A DNA stretch of 64,000 nt, taken from contig OZ023269.1 of the NCBI GenBank assembly GCA_964006375.1, forward strand, positions 9,479,926 to 9,543,925, written 5' to 3'. The notes beneath the pieces were generated by a model, which saw nothing but the letters and a program-made list of their open reading frames with translations, was not told where the DNA came from and did not search any database. Source of the stretch: Tillus elongatus. Its lineage: Eukaryota > Arthropoda > Insecta > Coleoptera > Cleridae. Made by a program: the position numbers and the translations under genes. Below are positions 35,179 to 48,918 of the stretch, piece after piece; the stretch's first letter is position 1; each line of letters starts with the position of its first letter.

Positions 35179-35449
35179 TAATATAGGGTAGTTCAAATTC
35201 GAGCCTCACCATTGGGATCTTCTAAACCGTAAGTGCTACAAGGATGGTTAAATTGGGGCAAAGTCGCACATTTTTATGGTGATCAATTATGTCAAGGAAA
35301 ATTTGAGGTGTCATTTTTAGTTTCTTAATTATTCGAAAAAAGCCGAACTTTTCAATATTCGTTTTTGGTGAATTTTTATTTAAAAAAAAATTCACAATAG
35401 TATCGATGGTGAGACTTTGAAAGATTTTTTTCAAATAAGCGCGAACTAG

Positions 35450-35451
<2 letters not shown>

Positions 35452-35525
<74 letters not shown>
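35452..35525. repeat. (TA)n microsatellite
   Basis: About 36 TA units between a GCGCGAACTAGG block and the block beginning CCAGACGATAACTCAAAAAG. Confidence 0.98.
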
Positions 35526-35527
<2 letters not shown>

Positions 35528-35681
35528 AGACGATAACTCAAAAAGTTATAAATCAATTTTGATGAAACTCTGCAAGAATTCTTCTTTTATTAATAGCTTG
35601 GATAAGTTCGTTAGCCAGGAAAATTGGACAAGGTTTTCCGGCAAAATTTTGAGTTTTCTTTCAAAAATTTGTCTCCGAAAA

Positions 35682-35737
<56 letters not shown>

Positions 35738-36634
35738 AGACGATAACTCAAAAAGTTATAAATCGATTTTGATGAAACTCTGCAAGAATCCTTCTTTTAT
35801 TAATAGCTTGGATAAGTTCGTTAGCCAGGAAAATTGAACAAGGTTTTCCGGCAAAATTTTGAGATTTCTTTCAAAAATTTGTCTCCGAAAATTCCAAAGA
35901 TTTTTTCATGAAATTTTCTGAATATGTTGCCTTGGGAAAGGCCTTACTATATATCAAAATTCAGCTTTCTAGGTGTATAGAAAATTGAGTTGAAGCATTT
36001 AATGAAAAATCACTACCATAACGCACTTTCTGCGTCCCGACGACTTGTGGCCACCCTGTGATTGTCAAACTATTTTTATAAGATGCAGCTCAAGACACCC
36101 TATAATTAACATATACAATTTTTTCTCGTATCTTGTATATTAACTGATATATTGAGCTTTACTGTAGAAATGTGTCACCCTGTATGTAGGTAAACAGATA
36201 CAAACCGGAAGTAACTCCGGAGATATGGGTTCTAGGGAGCTTAGTTCGCACTCATGGGAAAAAATCTTTTTAAAATTCAAAAGTCGCGGTTTCCTCAGTT
36301 AGAAATTTATTCTGCGAAAATTCGCTAAAAATTATTAGACTATTAAACCATAAACTCTATAACTAAAACTGCTTCCAAAGCATCAAATAAAGGGTCTATT
36401 TGAAATTAATTTTCTGCAAATATTTTAGTAAAATGAAGGACAATGTCGGTTGAAGCTGAAACTGAAAGCTTTGTAAAACACACTTGCGACATTTTCTCTA
36501 CATAACCCGTATTCGTTTCAGGTTCTTTGTCTAAAAGTTCCGAATTTTGACGTTTCAAATCGAGACGTTTTACAGAAGAAAAACTATAAAATTTTGAAAG
36601 TACGTTTTCTGGTATTTCTTGACGTTTTAAAAAA
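35526..36634 (+). repeat. Family A units, including a tandem near-identical pair
   Basis: CCAGACGATAACTCAAAAAG and the following ~150 bases, with GTTCGTTAGCCAGGAAAATT, occur at 35526-35683 and again at 35736-35895 with about five differences, each preceded by a TA tract (second tract 35684-35735). The second copy continues to CTACCATAACGCACTTTCTGC (about 36013). Bases 36040-36634 are more diverged repeat. Confidence 0.85.
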
Positions 36635-36652
36635 CCTGACCTGACCTGACCT
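36635..36652. repeat. Short CCTGA array (telomere-like)
   Basis: Three perfect CCTGA units and a partial fourth, close to the left end of the LINE fragment at 36.7 kb. Confidence 0.75.
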
Positions 36653-36699
36653 TTTTGCGCCAAAGGGCCCATGACTGAATTGAGTCTTTTCTGTCGAGG

Positions 36700-37310
36700 C
36701 GATTTCAGTATGTTGAGCTGTCTCACAGCCTTTCTGTCGTGTCAACGCTATGAGTTAAACTGCCTTGAAAACCGTATTGGTGTCCCTCAGGGATCCGTGC
36801 TGGGACCATTTATTTTCGTTGTTCACATGAATAACTTGCTATCGGACCTGTCGTCGTTAAATCTCACTCTGTATGCTGATGACACAACGGCTCTTGTCTC
36901 CAGCAGAACGCTTGAGAATTCGCAGGCATTGGCTGCCGATGCCCTTTCGGCGCTTAACAGTTGGTTCTCCAACACTGGCCTCTTTATTAAAATTAGTAAC
37001 ACCAACTTTCTTGTGTTCCGTTCTCCTCAGGTGGGAACTTTGGATATGGAGCTATATTTGGGTCATCAGAAACTTGAAAAGAGGCAGTCCGTTAGGTTCC
37101 TTGGTCTGCAGCTTGACGATACACTCAGTTGGAGTCAACATTGTAGTTGTGTTAGCAATAGAGTGAATGGCTTATGTTATCTCCTTCGGAATTTAAAACA
37201 GGTCCTACACTTTAACAACTTTTTATTTTGTATCTGTTGAGTCGCTAATGACATATGGACTCGTTTATTGGGGAAACTCTTCGAGTTGCAAAAAAGCATT
37301 TATAGCGCAG
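36700..37310 (+). mobile_element. Non-LTR reverse transcriptase fragment, fourth family
   Basis: An open frame covers the end of the palm and the thumb: FLSCQRYEL, GVPQGSVLGPFIFVVHMNNL, LTLYADDTTALVSS (catalytic box intact), ALNSWFSNTGLFIKIS, SVRFLGLQLDDTLSW. After a frameshift near 37235 it continues SLMTYGLVYWGNSS and AQKRVVRCL to about 37306. It is a single fragment without 5' or 3' ends and unlike the other LINEs here. Confidence 0.85.
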
Positions 37311-37539
37311 AAGCGTGTTGTGAGATGTTTAGTGAATGCTGTTCCCCTGGAATCCTGAGGTTGTTTTATGTTGCTTTTTGTGTTACTTCCTTCTACAACG
37401 GGTCATCATCAGAGTCTGGGTCGTCTTGCTGTATTTCCAATATCCTTACATTTTCAATTTCAATGTTCCTCTTAAATTAAATTTTCAACGACCACTACAT
37501 ATTCTTCAAAATCAACATTGCTGGTTGCCATTTGAGCCA

Positions 37540-38460
37540 CCATTCTCCAAATTTCTGCTACGGTAAAGAAAGGTAACATATCCTGTGGATCAAAATCATC
37601 AGCTTAGCATGACGATCTGAGAAAGTAAACCTTAATGTACGGAAGTAATTTTAAATTGTAATTGGTGACACCTGTTCCCATGTTTTTCGAATAAAGTAAA
37701 TTACGTCCAGTAAGTTAACTGATTTTGGTCATCCTTCAGCAGTGCTAACTGGGTCCAGTTTTACTAAAATGCGTTTCAAATTTATTGTTCTGTAATTGAA
37801 AATCTTGGAACTTTTTAATATCCCCTGGCAAATTGTTGTGGAATTCGGCGGAAGAAAAAGTATTTTGATGTCTTTTAATTTCAAATCCCCAGGATGAGAA
37901 GTAATATTGTCATGGAAAACTAAAATGTTTCGGACTCCATTTGCCTGTCAAAATGCACCAAGAACTCTGTCATTATTTCACAGGTGATCTTTTTATTGCT
38001 TCACCACTTCTCACGCAGAGTAAACTGAAGTTTTCGAAATGCACGAGGCCTGCTCGCTCTACCAATAAGAAGTAACTTTTAAGAATGCTCTGTCATACCC
38101 ACAAAATGCAAAATTGTTAGTCTTTCCTTGACCATTTTTCCTCCTCAGCACTTCTTTACTCTGAAAGCGACGGTTTTTTCTAGTGATGCTCGATAAAAAG
38201 TCCCGTTTCGTCGACGTTGTAAATGCCTGCATGGTCCACCGCGTGTCAAAGATGGAATTTTTGCTGTAAAACGTGCGGCATCATTGCGGTTCACACTGGC
38301 GCTTTGTCTTAAATGTAATTTTGTGTCTTCTTTTAAATCCATCCAGGCGAACCAGTAAAGTCTTGATAACTTAACTGATAAGCAATTTTTCAGCTTCTGC
38401 TGGTATAAGGGTTGCTGAGAGTGGAATATTTTTATTATTCCTTGCCTTAACAAATCATTG
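37540..38460 (-). pseudogene. Tigger/pogo-like (DDE_1) transposase fragment
   Basis: Minus-strand pieces in changing frames: IYNVDETG (first catalytic Asp, about 38205), LLLIGRASRPR, MTEFLVHFDRQMES, SMTILLLILG from a frame-shifted MDNxxxHPG motif, then FFRRIPQQ (from LPPNSTT) and VNLLDVIYFIRKTWEQVS near 37660. The order matches the jerky/Tigger/pogo DDE_1 domain. Many stops. The N-terminal half of such a protein lies separately at 53.8-54.2 kb. Confidence 0.75.
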
Positions 38461-38639
38461 GTAGGTTAATTTATCATTGTTGTAACATATTTGAAAAAGC
38501 GTCGCTTTTGTTTAGTACTTACATTAGAATGACAATAATTGTTAAAAGCTCTTGTTTATTTTTTAAATATTTGCTGTTTTCCCTATTTAAAACCTTGTAA
38601 CTAATATACGGGTGTAGTTTATCCTTATTATAAGCCGAC

Positions 38640-40434
<1,795 letters not shown>

Positions 40435-40522
<88 letters not shown>
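40435..40522. repeat. (TA)n microsatellite
   Basis: About 44 TA units, followed by a Tigger-like terminal sequence. Confidence 0.98.
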
Positions 40523-40526
<4 letters not shown>

Positions 40527-40766
40527 CAGTAGAATCCGGATTTAACAAGGAGTCAAGTGACCAGCAATAATATCTCGTAAAAACCGGATCTCGTTATATC
40601 AGAACTAAGAAGTAACTACAAAAAAACGTAGGTATGTACATACCTATATGTAAGTGTACATACCGGACTACTCCCCTGTAACCCTTTCCATCAGTAATGA
40701 AAGTCAACTGTAACTGCCTAGTTTGAAGGACCACTTTTATTCGCATAAAAAAATAACACATCACTG
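40527..40766. other. Possible Tigger-type terminal repeat (MITE-like)
   Basis: CAGTAGAATCCGGATTTAAC after TACA resembles the ends of pogo/Tigger elements, which start CAGT(A/T)GAA-C. An opposite-strand partner is suggested by CCGGATCTCGTTATATCAG at 40584 but the right end was not located. Confidence 0.35.
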
Positions 40767-41574
40767 TACAGTGTGTCCCAAACTAGATAGGAATGTATTG
40801 CTATCTCCGTTATTATTAGAGATAGGGAGACGGTTAAATTAGCAATGTTTTGTATAATTTTATGCTCGTTCCAAATGACTTGTATTTTGCCCTGCCTCTT
40901 TTCGTTTTCGAGTTATTTTGAAAAAAAAAATTGCGGTTTATTTTTCTTCAATATCTAAGTAGGCGTTGATCTGACATGTCTAAGACTTGCACATTATCAG
41001 GACACTTTTTACAGAGTAATCTTTTTGTGCTGTTCTCAACTTTGGATTGTCGTTTGTTTTTGAGCTACATGTATCAACGTTTGTTTTTATTATGGCAGCC
41101 ATATTGGATTTTTTGCTCATGTGATAGCATGTGAAAAGAGCTTTCCAATGATGTACAACATGCTTGAGAAATCTTGTAATTGCACTAACAATTTAGAGAA
41201 AAACCGTTTTGAGGATAGTAGGCTATGAAATCCAATACCAGAAAACAAATGACAAAAAAAAGTGTTCAAAAAGTAGTAGGCCATGGAGTCTAACAATAGA
41301 CTTCTACTTTTAACATAATTTTCCGTAATGGTCCACGATAAGAAAATATGAACTTTGAGCACACCAATGAATCGGCCCATTATTACAAATGATATTTTAC
41401 ATTACAACGTTATCCTAAAAAATTGTTATAATTGAATTAAATCGGCAAACCTAGTAAATAACTAAATTTACTAACAGAATTCAATGTGTGTGTGTGACGT
41501 CAGATTGCACTGGCTGCGGTATGGTTACCATTCGCACATTTTAAACAGAATTCAATAAAAAGCAGATTAATGAT

Positions 41575-41894
41575 TATGGATGTTAATTGCACTTGTTGAT
41601 ATTAAATCCATACGTAAACATTTAATATACTTTATTATTTCACTAACTGAATAAACTATACATTTAACTATAAAACAATCACAGACAGCACATAACAGAT
41701 AACTGACCGAGCGTGGAGAGACGTATCTTCACTGTGTCGGTTAGTAGCGAGGAGAGAGCGAGAGAGATCCCTGGTGTCTCTTATATAGTAGTTCTTGACA
41801 GCTTGCTGTCGAATAACGTAACGCAACGTTTTAGCTGTCAAGAGAAACATAGGGTAGTGTTGACTAAAACACTGCGGTCGGAACCACCGCCACA
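41575..41894 (-). repeat. 3' LTR of the gypsy element
   Basis: On the minus strand it begins TGTGGCGGTGG and ends CATCCATA. A TATA-like TATATAAG lies at 41787-41780 and AATAAAG near 41633. Confidence 0.95.
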
Positions 41895-41909
41895 TACTCC
41901 CCTCTCAGT
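41895..41909 (-). other. Polypurine tract
   Basis: GAGAGGGGAGTA on the minus strand directly before the 3' LTR, the expected plus-strand primer. Confidence 0.7.
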
Positions 41910-41919
41910 GGCAACGCTA

Positions 41920-44900
41920 TTAGTTCAAGTATCTTCGTGGAAATCGAACTCTACGTCCATGGCGTGTAGTTTGAACGGGAACGGGAACTTCACTGTCACT
42001 TTCAGTTTCACTGGGTGTTGGACTTTCACTGTCACTTTCAGTTTCACTAGGTGTTGGACTTTCACTGTCACTTTCAGTTTCACTAGGATGTCTCTGAGGG
42101 TGGAAAGTTGTCTGTTCGTTATCACAAAGAATGAATGCGGGTTTAAGACGGTCAACAGAAATTGTCTCTTCTCCGTGTGATTTCTTGATTTTGAAGACTT
42201 TGTCAGTTCGGGATAACACTTCAAAGGGGCCGTCATAAACTGGTTCGAGAGTTTTTCGCGGAATATCAATGCGAACAAAAACAAAAGGAGCTTCCATAAG
42301 CTTAGGATGGACAAATACCTTTTTTGCAGTATGGTGTTTAAAAGGTACTGGTCGAAGTTTCCTTATGTCTTCTTTCAGCTGAGATATAAGTGGTGGAACA
42401 TCATGAGCTTGTGTGCTGTTGAAAAAGTCGGTGGGAAGTTTGATTGATTCTCCATAGACTATTTCAGCGGGTGTTGAGCGATATTCTGGAATTATGTACG
42501 ATCTGAGTCCTAGTAACACAATTGGCAATTTAGCGACCCAGTTTTCGTCCATATGAGCTTTCAAGGCCTGTTTCAGAACTCTATGCCATCTCTCGATTAC
42601 ACCATTTGCTGCTGGGTGGTAAGCTGTGGTCTTGATGTGGTCTGCACCTAGTGTTTTAGTGAGGTGTGTGAAAAGGTGGCAATCGAATTGTTTACCTCTG
42701 TCTGTGGTGATGTATTGCGGAACACCGAAACGAGAGATCCAGCATGATAAAATAGTGTTCGCTACTGTTTCTGCTGTAATATCTGACAATGGAATTGCTT
42801 CGGGCCATCGAGAAAATCTGTCTATTATTGTTAACAGATAGCGTTGACCTTGTGATAGTGGTAATGGTCCCACAATGTCAACATTTATATGCGAGAATCT
42901 TCTCATGGCTGGGGTGTATTGTCCAATGGCACTGGAAGTGTGTCTCCATATCTTGACTTTCTGGCAGGGAATGCAAGTTTTAGACCAAAGAGATACATCG
43001 CGTTTCAATTTGGGCCAACAAAATCTATCCTGGACCAGATCGACTGAAGCTGATATGCCTGGGTGAGATAAATTGTGGATAGAATCGAAAATCTTTCGGC
43101 GAAATTTGAGCGGAATGAATGGGCGAAGTTTCTTTGAAGAAGAATCGCAAATAAGATTCATTCCGTTGTCAAGAGGCATGTTTTGAAATTTGTATGAGGA
43201 AGATTTAGACTGCAGAAGGTGTTTGAGTTCCTCACAAGATGACTGAGCTTGCGCAATTTCTTGGAGTGACACAGTGGAAGAAAGTGAAATTGTTTCAATG
43301 CGAGAACAATAGTCTGCGGGAATGTTTGTAGGACCTGGTATGTAGCGAATGTCTGTGGTAAATTGACCTAGGAAGTCTAAATGTCGTAGTTGCCTTGGAG
43401 ATGCTTTATCGACGCGTTGTTCAAAAGCGTATGTCAAAGGTTTGTGGTCCGTATAAATGGTGAAATGGCGACCTTCTAGGGTATATCTAAAGTATTTAAC
43501 TGCCTGATAAGCAGCTAGAAGTTCGCGATCGTAGGTGCTGTAAGATTTTTGGGCTGAAGTAAGCTTTTTAGAGTAGAAACCTAGGGGTTCTAGTGTTTGA
43601 TCACGTAATTGTTGGAGGGAAGCGCCTACGGCATAATCAGAAGCATCGACATGGAGAATCAGTGGTAGCGAAGAAGACGGATGAGCTATTAGTGTAGCGT
43701 TTTTTAGTGCCTCTTTCAAACGTTCGAATGCTTCTCGAGTCTGAGGAGTCCACTCGATTTTACGTTTGTCGCGTTTTTTGGGATTCTGGCAGAGGTCGAA
43801 TAGTGGTTGCTGAATTTCCGCAGCACGTGGAAGAGAACGACGGTAGAAATTTATGAGACCTAGAAATCTTCTGAGTTTTTCAATGGTATCGGGAAGAGGT
43901 AGGTCGGTAATAGCTTTGATGCGTTCAGGAAGTGGAAATAATCCAGATTTATTTACACGAAAACCTAAAAATGAAATTTCGGCCACTCCGAATTCACATT
44001 TAGATGAATTGATACGGATGCCGTTGTCTTGAAGTGTCTGAAAAAGTTTTGCTAGATGCTCTTGATGTTCTTTTTCAGAGGCTGATGCAACGAGAATATC
44101 GTCAAGATAGGAGTAGGCAAAGTCAAGATGTCTTAAAATTGAATGTAAATATCTTTGAAATGTTTGTGCTGAATTACGAAGGCCAAATGGGGTTTTAACA
44201 AATTCGAATAACCCAAATGGAGTTATGACTGCTGTTTTGGGAATATCTTGAGGTGCTACTGGGATGTGATGGAAAGCGCGAATGATATCTAATTTTGAAA
44301 AAATACGTTTGCCTTCTAACTGGGCATTAAAATCCTGCAAATTTGGAATGGGATATTTGTCTGGGATTGTTTTAGCGTTTAGTGCTCGGTAATCCCCACA
44401 TGGTCTCCATGAGCCATCCTTTTTTTGCACCATGTGGAGGGGGCTTGACCATGGACTTTTGGAGGGTCTACAAATTCCCAAGTCCATCATGTGCTGGAAT
44501 TCTAGCTTTGCTTGAGCTAGCTTTTCCGGGGGCAATCTTCTAGCTTTTGCAGTGACAGGTGGTCCTTCCGTACTTATAGTATGGAAGAACTCAACCTCTG
44601 GAAGGTTGCTAGAAGAAGTTTCCTTAAACAGGTCCGGAAATTGTTGTAGCAATTTGAAGTACTGGTGTGTCGGGTCTACGAGATGAATTTTAGAATTAAA
44701 TCCTGGTGGTGGGTTAGCACCGGTCTTAGAGAGGTTTGTCTTTGTATCGATTAAACGTCTATGTTTCATATCTACAAGTAAAGCAAACTCTGCTAGAAAA
44801 TCAGCGCCTATAATTGGTTGCTTGATATCGGCAAGTGTGAAGGGCCAGCAGAACCTACGGCGTAAACCTAGATCCAAATCTAATAGTTGTTCGCCATAGG

Positions 44901-45141
44901 TATGAATAGGGGTCCCGTTTGCAGCATACAAGGTACGTTTCGATTGAAATTTCCGTTGGTCGTGAGTGGGTGGAATAACTGAAATATCCGCTCCAGAGTC
45001 GATTAGAAATTTCATATTGGAGCGTCTATCAAAAATAAAAAGGCGGCGTGTTAGGTGGCTCTCGTCTCCTGCCGCGTGGAGGGAGTGCCTTATTAGTTTT
45101 CCGACACATGTTTTGCTTTGAAATTGCAAGGTTGGATGCAA
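41920..45141 (-). CDS. pol: Pol polyprotein (protease, RT, RNase H, integrase)
   Basis: One open frame of 1,073 codons. Residue numbers count from its first Met. Protease: LIDSGAD at 46-52. Reverse transcriptase: about 185-440, with [15 protein letters not shown] (A box) and the catalytic YLDD at 345-348. RNase H: from 497 ([11 protein letters not shown]), with TDHKPL at 564-569. Integrase: zinc motif H689/H693...C723-x2-C726, catalytic D755 (VDIVGP), D814 (TTDRGKQF) and E850 (NGVIERWH). The tail holds three copies of an acidic [16 protein letters not shown] unit and ends [12 protein letters not shown]. Order and motifs are those of Ty3/gypsy. The N-terminal Met is nominal, because the frame overlaps gag by 49 bases in another frame and is probably reached by frameshifting. 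Confidence 0.96.
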   Translation of the reverse strand: MHPTLQFQSKTCVGKLIRHSLHAAGDESHLTRRLFIFDRRSNMKFLIDSGADISVIPPTHDQRKFQSKRTLYAANGTPIHTYGEQLLDLDLGLRRRFCWPFTLADIKQPIIGADFLAEFALLVDMKHRRLIDTKTNLSKTGANPPPGFNSKIHLVDPTHQYFKLLQQFPDLFKETSSSNLPEVEFFHTISTEGPPVTAKARRLPPEKLAQAKLEFQHMMDLGICRPSKSPWSSPLHMVQKKDGSWRPCGDYRALNAKTIPDKYPIPNLQDFNAQLEGKRIFSKLDIIRAFHHIPVAPQDIPKTAVITPFGLFEFVKTPFGLRNSAQTFQRYLHSILRHLDFAYSYLDDILVASASEKEHQEHLAKLFQTLQDNGIRINSSKCEFGVAEISFLGFRVNKSGLFPLPERIKAITDLPLPDTIEKLRRFLGLINFYRRSLPRAAEIQQPLFDLCQNPKKRDKRKIEWTPQTREAFERLKEALKNATLIAHPSSSLPLILHVDASDYAVGASLQQLRDQTLEPLGFYSKKLTSAQKSYSTYDRELLAAYQAVKYFRYTLEGRHFTIYTDHKPLTYAFEQRVDKASPRQLRHLDFLGQFTTDIRYIPGPTNIPADYCSRIETISLSSTVSLQEIAQAQSSCEELKHLLQSKSSSYKFQNMPLDNGMNLICDSSSKKLRPFIPLKFRRKIFDSIHNLSHPGISASVDLVQDRFCWPKLKRDVSLWSKTCIPCQKVKIWRHTSSAIGQYTPAMRRFSHINVDIVGPLPLSQGQRYLLTIIDRFSRWPEAIPLSDITAETVANTILSCWISRFGVPQYITTDRGKQFDCHLFTHLTKTLGADHIKTTAYHPAANGVIERWHRVLKQALKAHMDENWVAKLPIVLLGLRSYIIPEYRSTPAEIVYGESIKLPTDFFNSTQAHDVPPLISQLKEDIRKLRPVPFKHHTAKKVFVHPKLMEAPFVFVRIDIPRKTLEPVYDGPFEVLSRTDKVFKIKKSHGEETISVDRLKPAFILCDNEQTTFHPQRHPSETESDSESPTPSETESDSESPTPSETESDSEVPVPVQTTRHGRRVRFPRRYLN
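41980..42095 (-). repeat. Tandem repeat coding the Ser/Glu-rich Pol tail
   Basis: Three copies of a unit of about 36 bp (plus strand CACTGTCACTTTCAGTTTCA) giving the repeated SETESDSE peptide. Copy number probably varies between elements. Confidence 0.9.
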
Positions 45142-45863
45142 CGTTTGGCCTTGTTGCCAAATCGTTCATGATACCAACACGTGGAGGTTGAGGAATTTGC
45201 GGTTATGGAGTTTCGAGAAAGCTTGGGTCTTTCTCGGGAGGTAGATCGGGAACGCGTTCGCAATTCGTTGACTGATGCTGTTAGCTTCTCTAATTGCGCT
45301 TCTAATTTGGCTAGCTTGTCGGGCTCGCGTGACTGAATTTCAGCCACGTTGTATTTATCTCTGGAAAATTCCACGATTTTGTCTGCTGTAACCGACAAAT
45401 TTTCTAGAGAATCGTTGCTCAAAGCCAAAATTGAACGAACGTTGACTGGTAAACGTTGTAGAAATAAAATTTTAAGGAAATTTTCTCCAATCTGACTACC
45501 GGCTAAAAACTTCATTTCGCGTAAAAGTTGCGATGGTTTTCTGTCGCCTAATTCTAATTCTGTTAAAAGTTTATTTAGTTTGCGACTATCGGACTCTTCA
45601 AATTCTAATAAAAGACGTTTCATTAGATCTGAATAGGGGGTTGATGATAATGGTTGGGTTAAAAAATCTGAAATTGACTCTGCGACATCAGGATCGAGTA
45701 TAGCGAGTACATGACTGAATTTTGTCTTTTCAGAACTGATCTGCGATATATCAAACTGGGCGTCAACCTGCATTTGCCAGATTTTCACGTTACGTCTCCA
45801 TATAGGAGGTAATTTTATTGCAACCCTTGCCATGATATTGCTGCTTGAAGAATCTTCGGCCAT
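45093..45863 (-). CDS. gag: Gag polyprotein of the gypsy element
   Basis: 256 codons from ATG 45863. The capsid-like region includes [19 protein letters not shown] near the N-terminus and [14 protein letters not shown] in the middle; the latter is a conserved segment of Ty3/gypsy gag. A basic [11 protein letters not shown] stretch precedes the single cysteine motif [18 protein letters not shown], which is typical of the CsRn1 group and not the usual CCHC knuckle. It forms the particle that packages the RNA. Frame relative to pol differs by one, with a 49-base overlap. Confidence 0.93.
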   Translation of the reverse strand: MAEDSSSSNIMARVAIKLPPIWRRNVKIWQMQVDAQFDISQISSEKTKFSHVLAILDPDVAESISDFLTQPLSSTPYSDLMKRLLLEFEESDSRKLNKLLTELELGDRKPSQLLREMKFLAGSQIGENFLKILFLQRLPVNVRSILALSNDSLENLSVTADKIVEFSRDKYNVAEIQSREPDKLAKLEAQLEKLTASVNELRTRSRSTSRERPKLSRNSITANSSTSTCWYHERFGNKAKRCIQPCNFKAKHVSEN

Positions 45864-45995
45864 TGTGAAAAAAATCAGATAATTTTTAAATTAGAAAAGA
45901 CTGACCTGTTTAGATATTAGTTTTCTGTAGGCATGAGCACGTGCGTGGAAGTTAGGCGACGTCGGCTGGAACATCAGGCTGGGCATCTTCGGCTT

Positions 45996-46013
45996 GCGGC
46001 ACGGGGTCACCAA
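45996..46013 (-). other. Primer binding site, probably tRNA-Trp
   Basis: On the minus strand TTGGTGACCCCGTGCCGC follows the 5' LTR directly. TGGTGACCCCGTG fits the 3' end of tRNA-Trp as used by CsRn1 elements; the tRNA identity is from memory. Confidence 0.7.
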
Positions 46014-46333
46014 TATGGATGTTAATTGTACTTGTTGATATTAAATCCATACGTAAACATTTAATATACTTTATTATTTCACTAACTGAATAAACTATAC
46101 ATTTAACTATAAAACAATCACAGACAGCACATAACAGATAACTGACCGAGCGTGGAGAGACGTATCTTCACTGTGTCGGTTAGTAGCGAGGAGAGAGCGA
46201 GAGAGATCCCTGGTGTCTCTTATATAGTAGTTCTTGACAGCTTGCTGTCGAATAACGTAACGCAACGTTTTAGCTGTCAAGAGAAACATAGGGTAGTGTT
46301 GACTAAAACACTGCGGTCGGAACCACCGCCACA
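46014..46333 (-). promoter_or_regulatory. 5' LTR (promoter) of the gypsy element
   Basis: Same sequence as the 3' LTR except for one base. A TATATAAG box (about 46226-46219, minus) lies about 130 bases in from the TG end, so transcription would start near 46195 and run towards gag. Confidence 0.92.
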
Positions 46334-46549
46334 ATGATTTACGAAGACGCCTTTGAAAATTGTTTGATTTTTAAACGTAAGTCAACTGAAAAACAACAGA
46401 AGAAAGGTTTCTATGGCTATAACCCTATCGCGACAATTAAGACTACTGTCATTCTTAATTATCTGAACAATTTGAGGTGTATTTAACACGTTGCTTAAAA
46501 TTTTGTACTAAATAGTTTGTTTCCTGTTTATTTTAAATATTATTCAACA

Positions 46550-47650
46550 ATATGTTCAGTAATGAAGAATATTTTGACATGTTGGAATGTTATATTCGTT
46601 CTAACCGAAAAATACTGAGGCAGCTGCAAATTCATATCAAAACAACTACCCAGAAAGACGACAACCAAACACCAAAATATTTCGCAGGATAGTGACCAAT
46701 CTATTGAACGACGGTAGCGTCCACGCAAAGAAACTACCAATGCCTAGAAATGAAGAAAGAAATAATGCCGTACAGATTTCAAATGAAAACCCTTCGCGAT
46801 CTGTTCGGTTTCATGGTGAACAAATTGACGTTCCAAAAAGTATGGTACACCGTGTATTAAAACAAAGTCATTACCATCCATACAAACCTACAATCGTACA
46901 AGGCTTGAATGTTGATGATTACCTTAAGCGATTTCAATTCTGCACATGGTATCAAGGACAATGTCAACAAGATGAAAATTTTCATTTGAAAATAATATGG
47001 ACTGATGAATCCAGATTTACAAATTGTGGTGTGTATAATCGCCATAATATGCATTATTGGGAAAATAAATATCCCCATCTAAAGGAAGAAAGACGATTGC
47101 AAGACAGATTTGGTATTAATGTTTGGTGCGGCTTATTAGGTAAAAAAGTATTATTTTTTACTTGTAGATTAGACAGTTAATTTAAAAAAAAATCAGGTAA
47201 CTTCATTGTTGGTCCGTTCTTTTTTGAAAATAATTTAACTGGGGAAAGGTATCTTAATCTATTGAGAAATGATATCTTACCAACAATTAGAAGAGTTCAT
47301 GATAATTTAGACAAGATTTGGTACCAACAAGACGGTGGTCCAGCTCACAGAATTTTTGTACCAAAATTTTAATAATCGTTTCATTTGTAACAATGGGCCG
47401 GTTCATTGGTGTGCTCGAAGTCCTGATAATAACACCCATGAATTTTTATTTTTGGGGTACTCTGAAGAGTGATGTGTATAAATTCGATCCACCACAAAAT
47501 ATCAACGAATTACGATACAGAATCACGGAAGCTATAAATCATATTAACCAAAACACGCTCACCAGAGTTTGCAGGCATGTTTCAAAAAGGTGTATAAAGT
47601 GCATGGAACAAAACGGTGGCCATATTGAACAATTTTCTATTTAGTGTATT
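46550..47650 (+). pseudogene. Transposase of the split DD41D-type element
   Basis: The N-terminal piece MFSNEEYFDMLECYIRSNRK starts at 46551. After a frame change the core reads SMVHRVLKQSHYHPYK, IIWTDESRFTN (first Asp kept), YNRHNMHYWENKYPH and FGINVWCGLLGK. After a stop comes VGPFFFENNLTGERYLNLL, then KIWYQQDGGPAHR (second Asp). Frameshifts follow. The third catalytic position reads PMNFYFWG, Asn instead of Asp. The C-terminus (INELRYRITEAINHIN) is open to the stop at about 47644. The family is assigned by similarity to the 20.7- and 23.8-kb proteins. Confidence 0.82.
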
Positions 47651-48045
47651 TTTAAGTTTCTATTTTATTATTTGTTGAGTTCCGTTTTTAATTATGTTGT
47701 TTTGTGGAATTTAAGTTTCTATTTGTTATTGCCGGGTTTCGTGATTAAACTGTTTCACATAATATTAGCATTATTACCTAATTAGGTATTGTAAATTAAA
47801 TCACAATATTTTTTTATCGTGAATCATTACGGAAAATTATGTTAAAAGTAGAAGTCTATTGTTAGACTTCATGGCCTACTGCTTTTTGAACATTTTTTTT
47901 TGTCATTTGTTTTCTGGTATTTGAGATTTCTCAAGCATGTTGTACATCATTGAAAAGCTCTTTTCACAGGCTATCACATGAACAAAAAATTCAATATGGC
48001 TGCCATAATTAAAACAAACGTTGATACCTGTAGCTCAAATCTCTT

Positions 48046-48777
48046 GGAAGTACATTTTGTATTGGAGTGAAGTGATGAGGATAGAAGTTCTGTTTTCTTA
48101 GAACTCTAATAATACATGACTGATATTCCTGTTGCTGCTGACACACGACGTAAACTTATTTCATTATTTTCTTCTACTCAAACCAAAATTTCATCTTCTT
48201 TATTAGGTGTTATTTGTTTCTAACGACCTTCCTGATTTTATTGCGGAATGACTCTGTTTCGCCCAAACTACGATATAGCTTTGCAAAAGTTTTATGATTT
48301 GGTTGCCTTCTGTTTGCATATAACAATCCATACGTTCTGGCTGCCGATCGGGCGCAAACATTTTCTTATGCGTATACACAAATCATATCCCGCATTTCTT
48401 GATGATTATGCAGTGGCATTTTAATGGAAAAAATAACGATAATTTGTTAATTACTCTTTAAAAATACAACAATTCGATAAACTGACAGAACAAAAATAAT
48501 GCCCTCACAATAAATGATATTAACCAACAATTATCTGACAGCCCAAAGCACAATATTCATAATTGAAATATTATTTGTAATTCCTTTCCGAGGCTCTGAA
48601 ATGTTCAACTGCGTTTTTCTCGAAAACGATTAAAATTATCAAGTGGGAACAAGTATAACAATTTTACGTCAAAAATTATGTTTATATCATGTCTTATAAT
48701 CAAAATTAATTTAAAAAAATCGTCAAAAAATGTATGAGCTAATTTCATCATCAGGGATATCTCATGTGGCGGCCCTG
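48046..48777 (-). mobile_element. DD41D-type transposon fragment (right half)
   Basis: GGAGTGAAGTGATGAGGATAGAAGTT and the next ~150 bases match 55078-55220, and 48480-48555 matches 55465-55530. The right end CTCATGTGGCGGCCCTG followed by TA looks like a transposon terminus (inverted CAGGGCCGCC). It joins the previous element at 48045. No conserved catalytic residues remain. Confidence 0.65.
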
Positions 48778-48918
48778 TAACAAAATGTAAAATAATAAGT
48801 AAAATAATATTTCCCGCCTAAAGTTATACCTCTGTGCCAATTTTTACAACGATAATTTTAATACCTTTATAGGGAAAAAATATAAAATTTCAAAAACTAT
48901 CCCCATTCAATAAGTAGG

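Larger units (their letters stand above)
41570..46338 (-). mobile_element. Ty3/gypsy LTR retrotransposon, CsRn1-like, near-intact
   Basis: Two 320-bp LTRs (41575-41894 and 46014-46333) differ at one position seen (C/T near 41590/46029), with target duplication ATGAT at 41570-41574 and 46334-46338. In the minus-strand sense the order is LTR, primer site, gag, pol, purine tract, LTR. Gag has a C-x-H-C-C type cysteine pattern ([18 protein letters not shown]), and the primer site begins TGGTGACCCCGTGC, which suits tRNA-Trp. Both are known features of the CsRn1 group. It is the youngest large insertion in the window and may be active or recently active. Confidence 0.95.
40769..48045 (+). mobile_element. 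DD41D-type transposon with long inverted repeats, split by an LTR element
   Basis: The left end is CAGTGTGTCCC after TA at 40767-40768. Bases about 41060-41340 are mirrored at about 47815-48045 (CAGCCATATTGGA...ACTTTTAACATAATTTTCCG). The transposase remnant lies at 46.5-47.65 kb. The outer ~300 bases of the right repeat are missing where another fragment starts. The LTR element at 41575-46333 sits inside it. Bases 41340-41395 also match, inverted, the transposase region at 47376-47413, so the left arm has kept a deleted piece of coding sequence. Confidence 0.8.
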
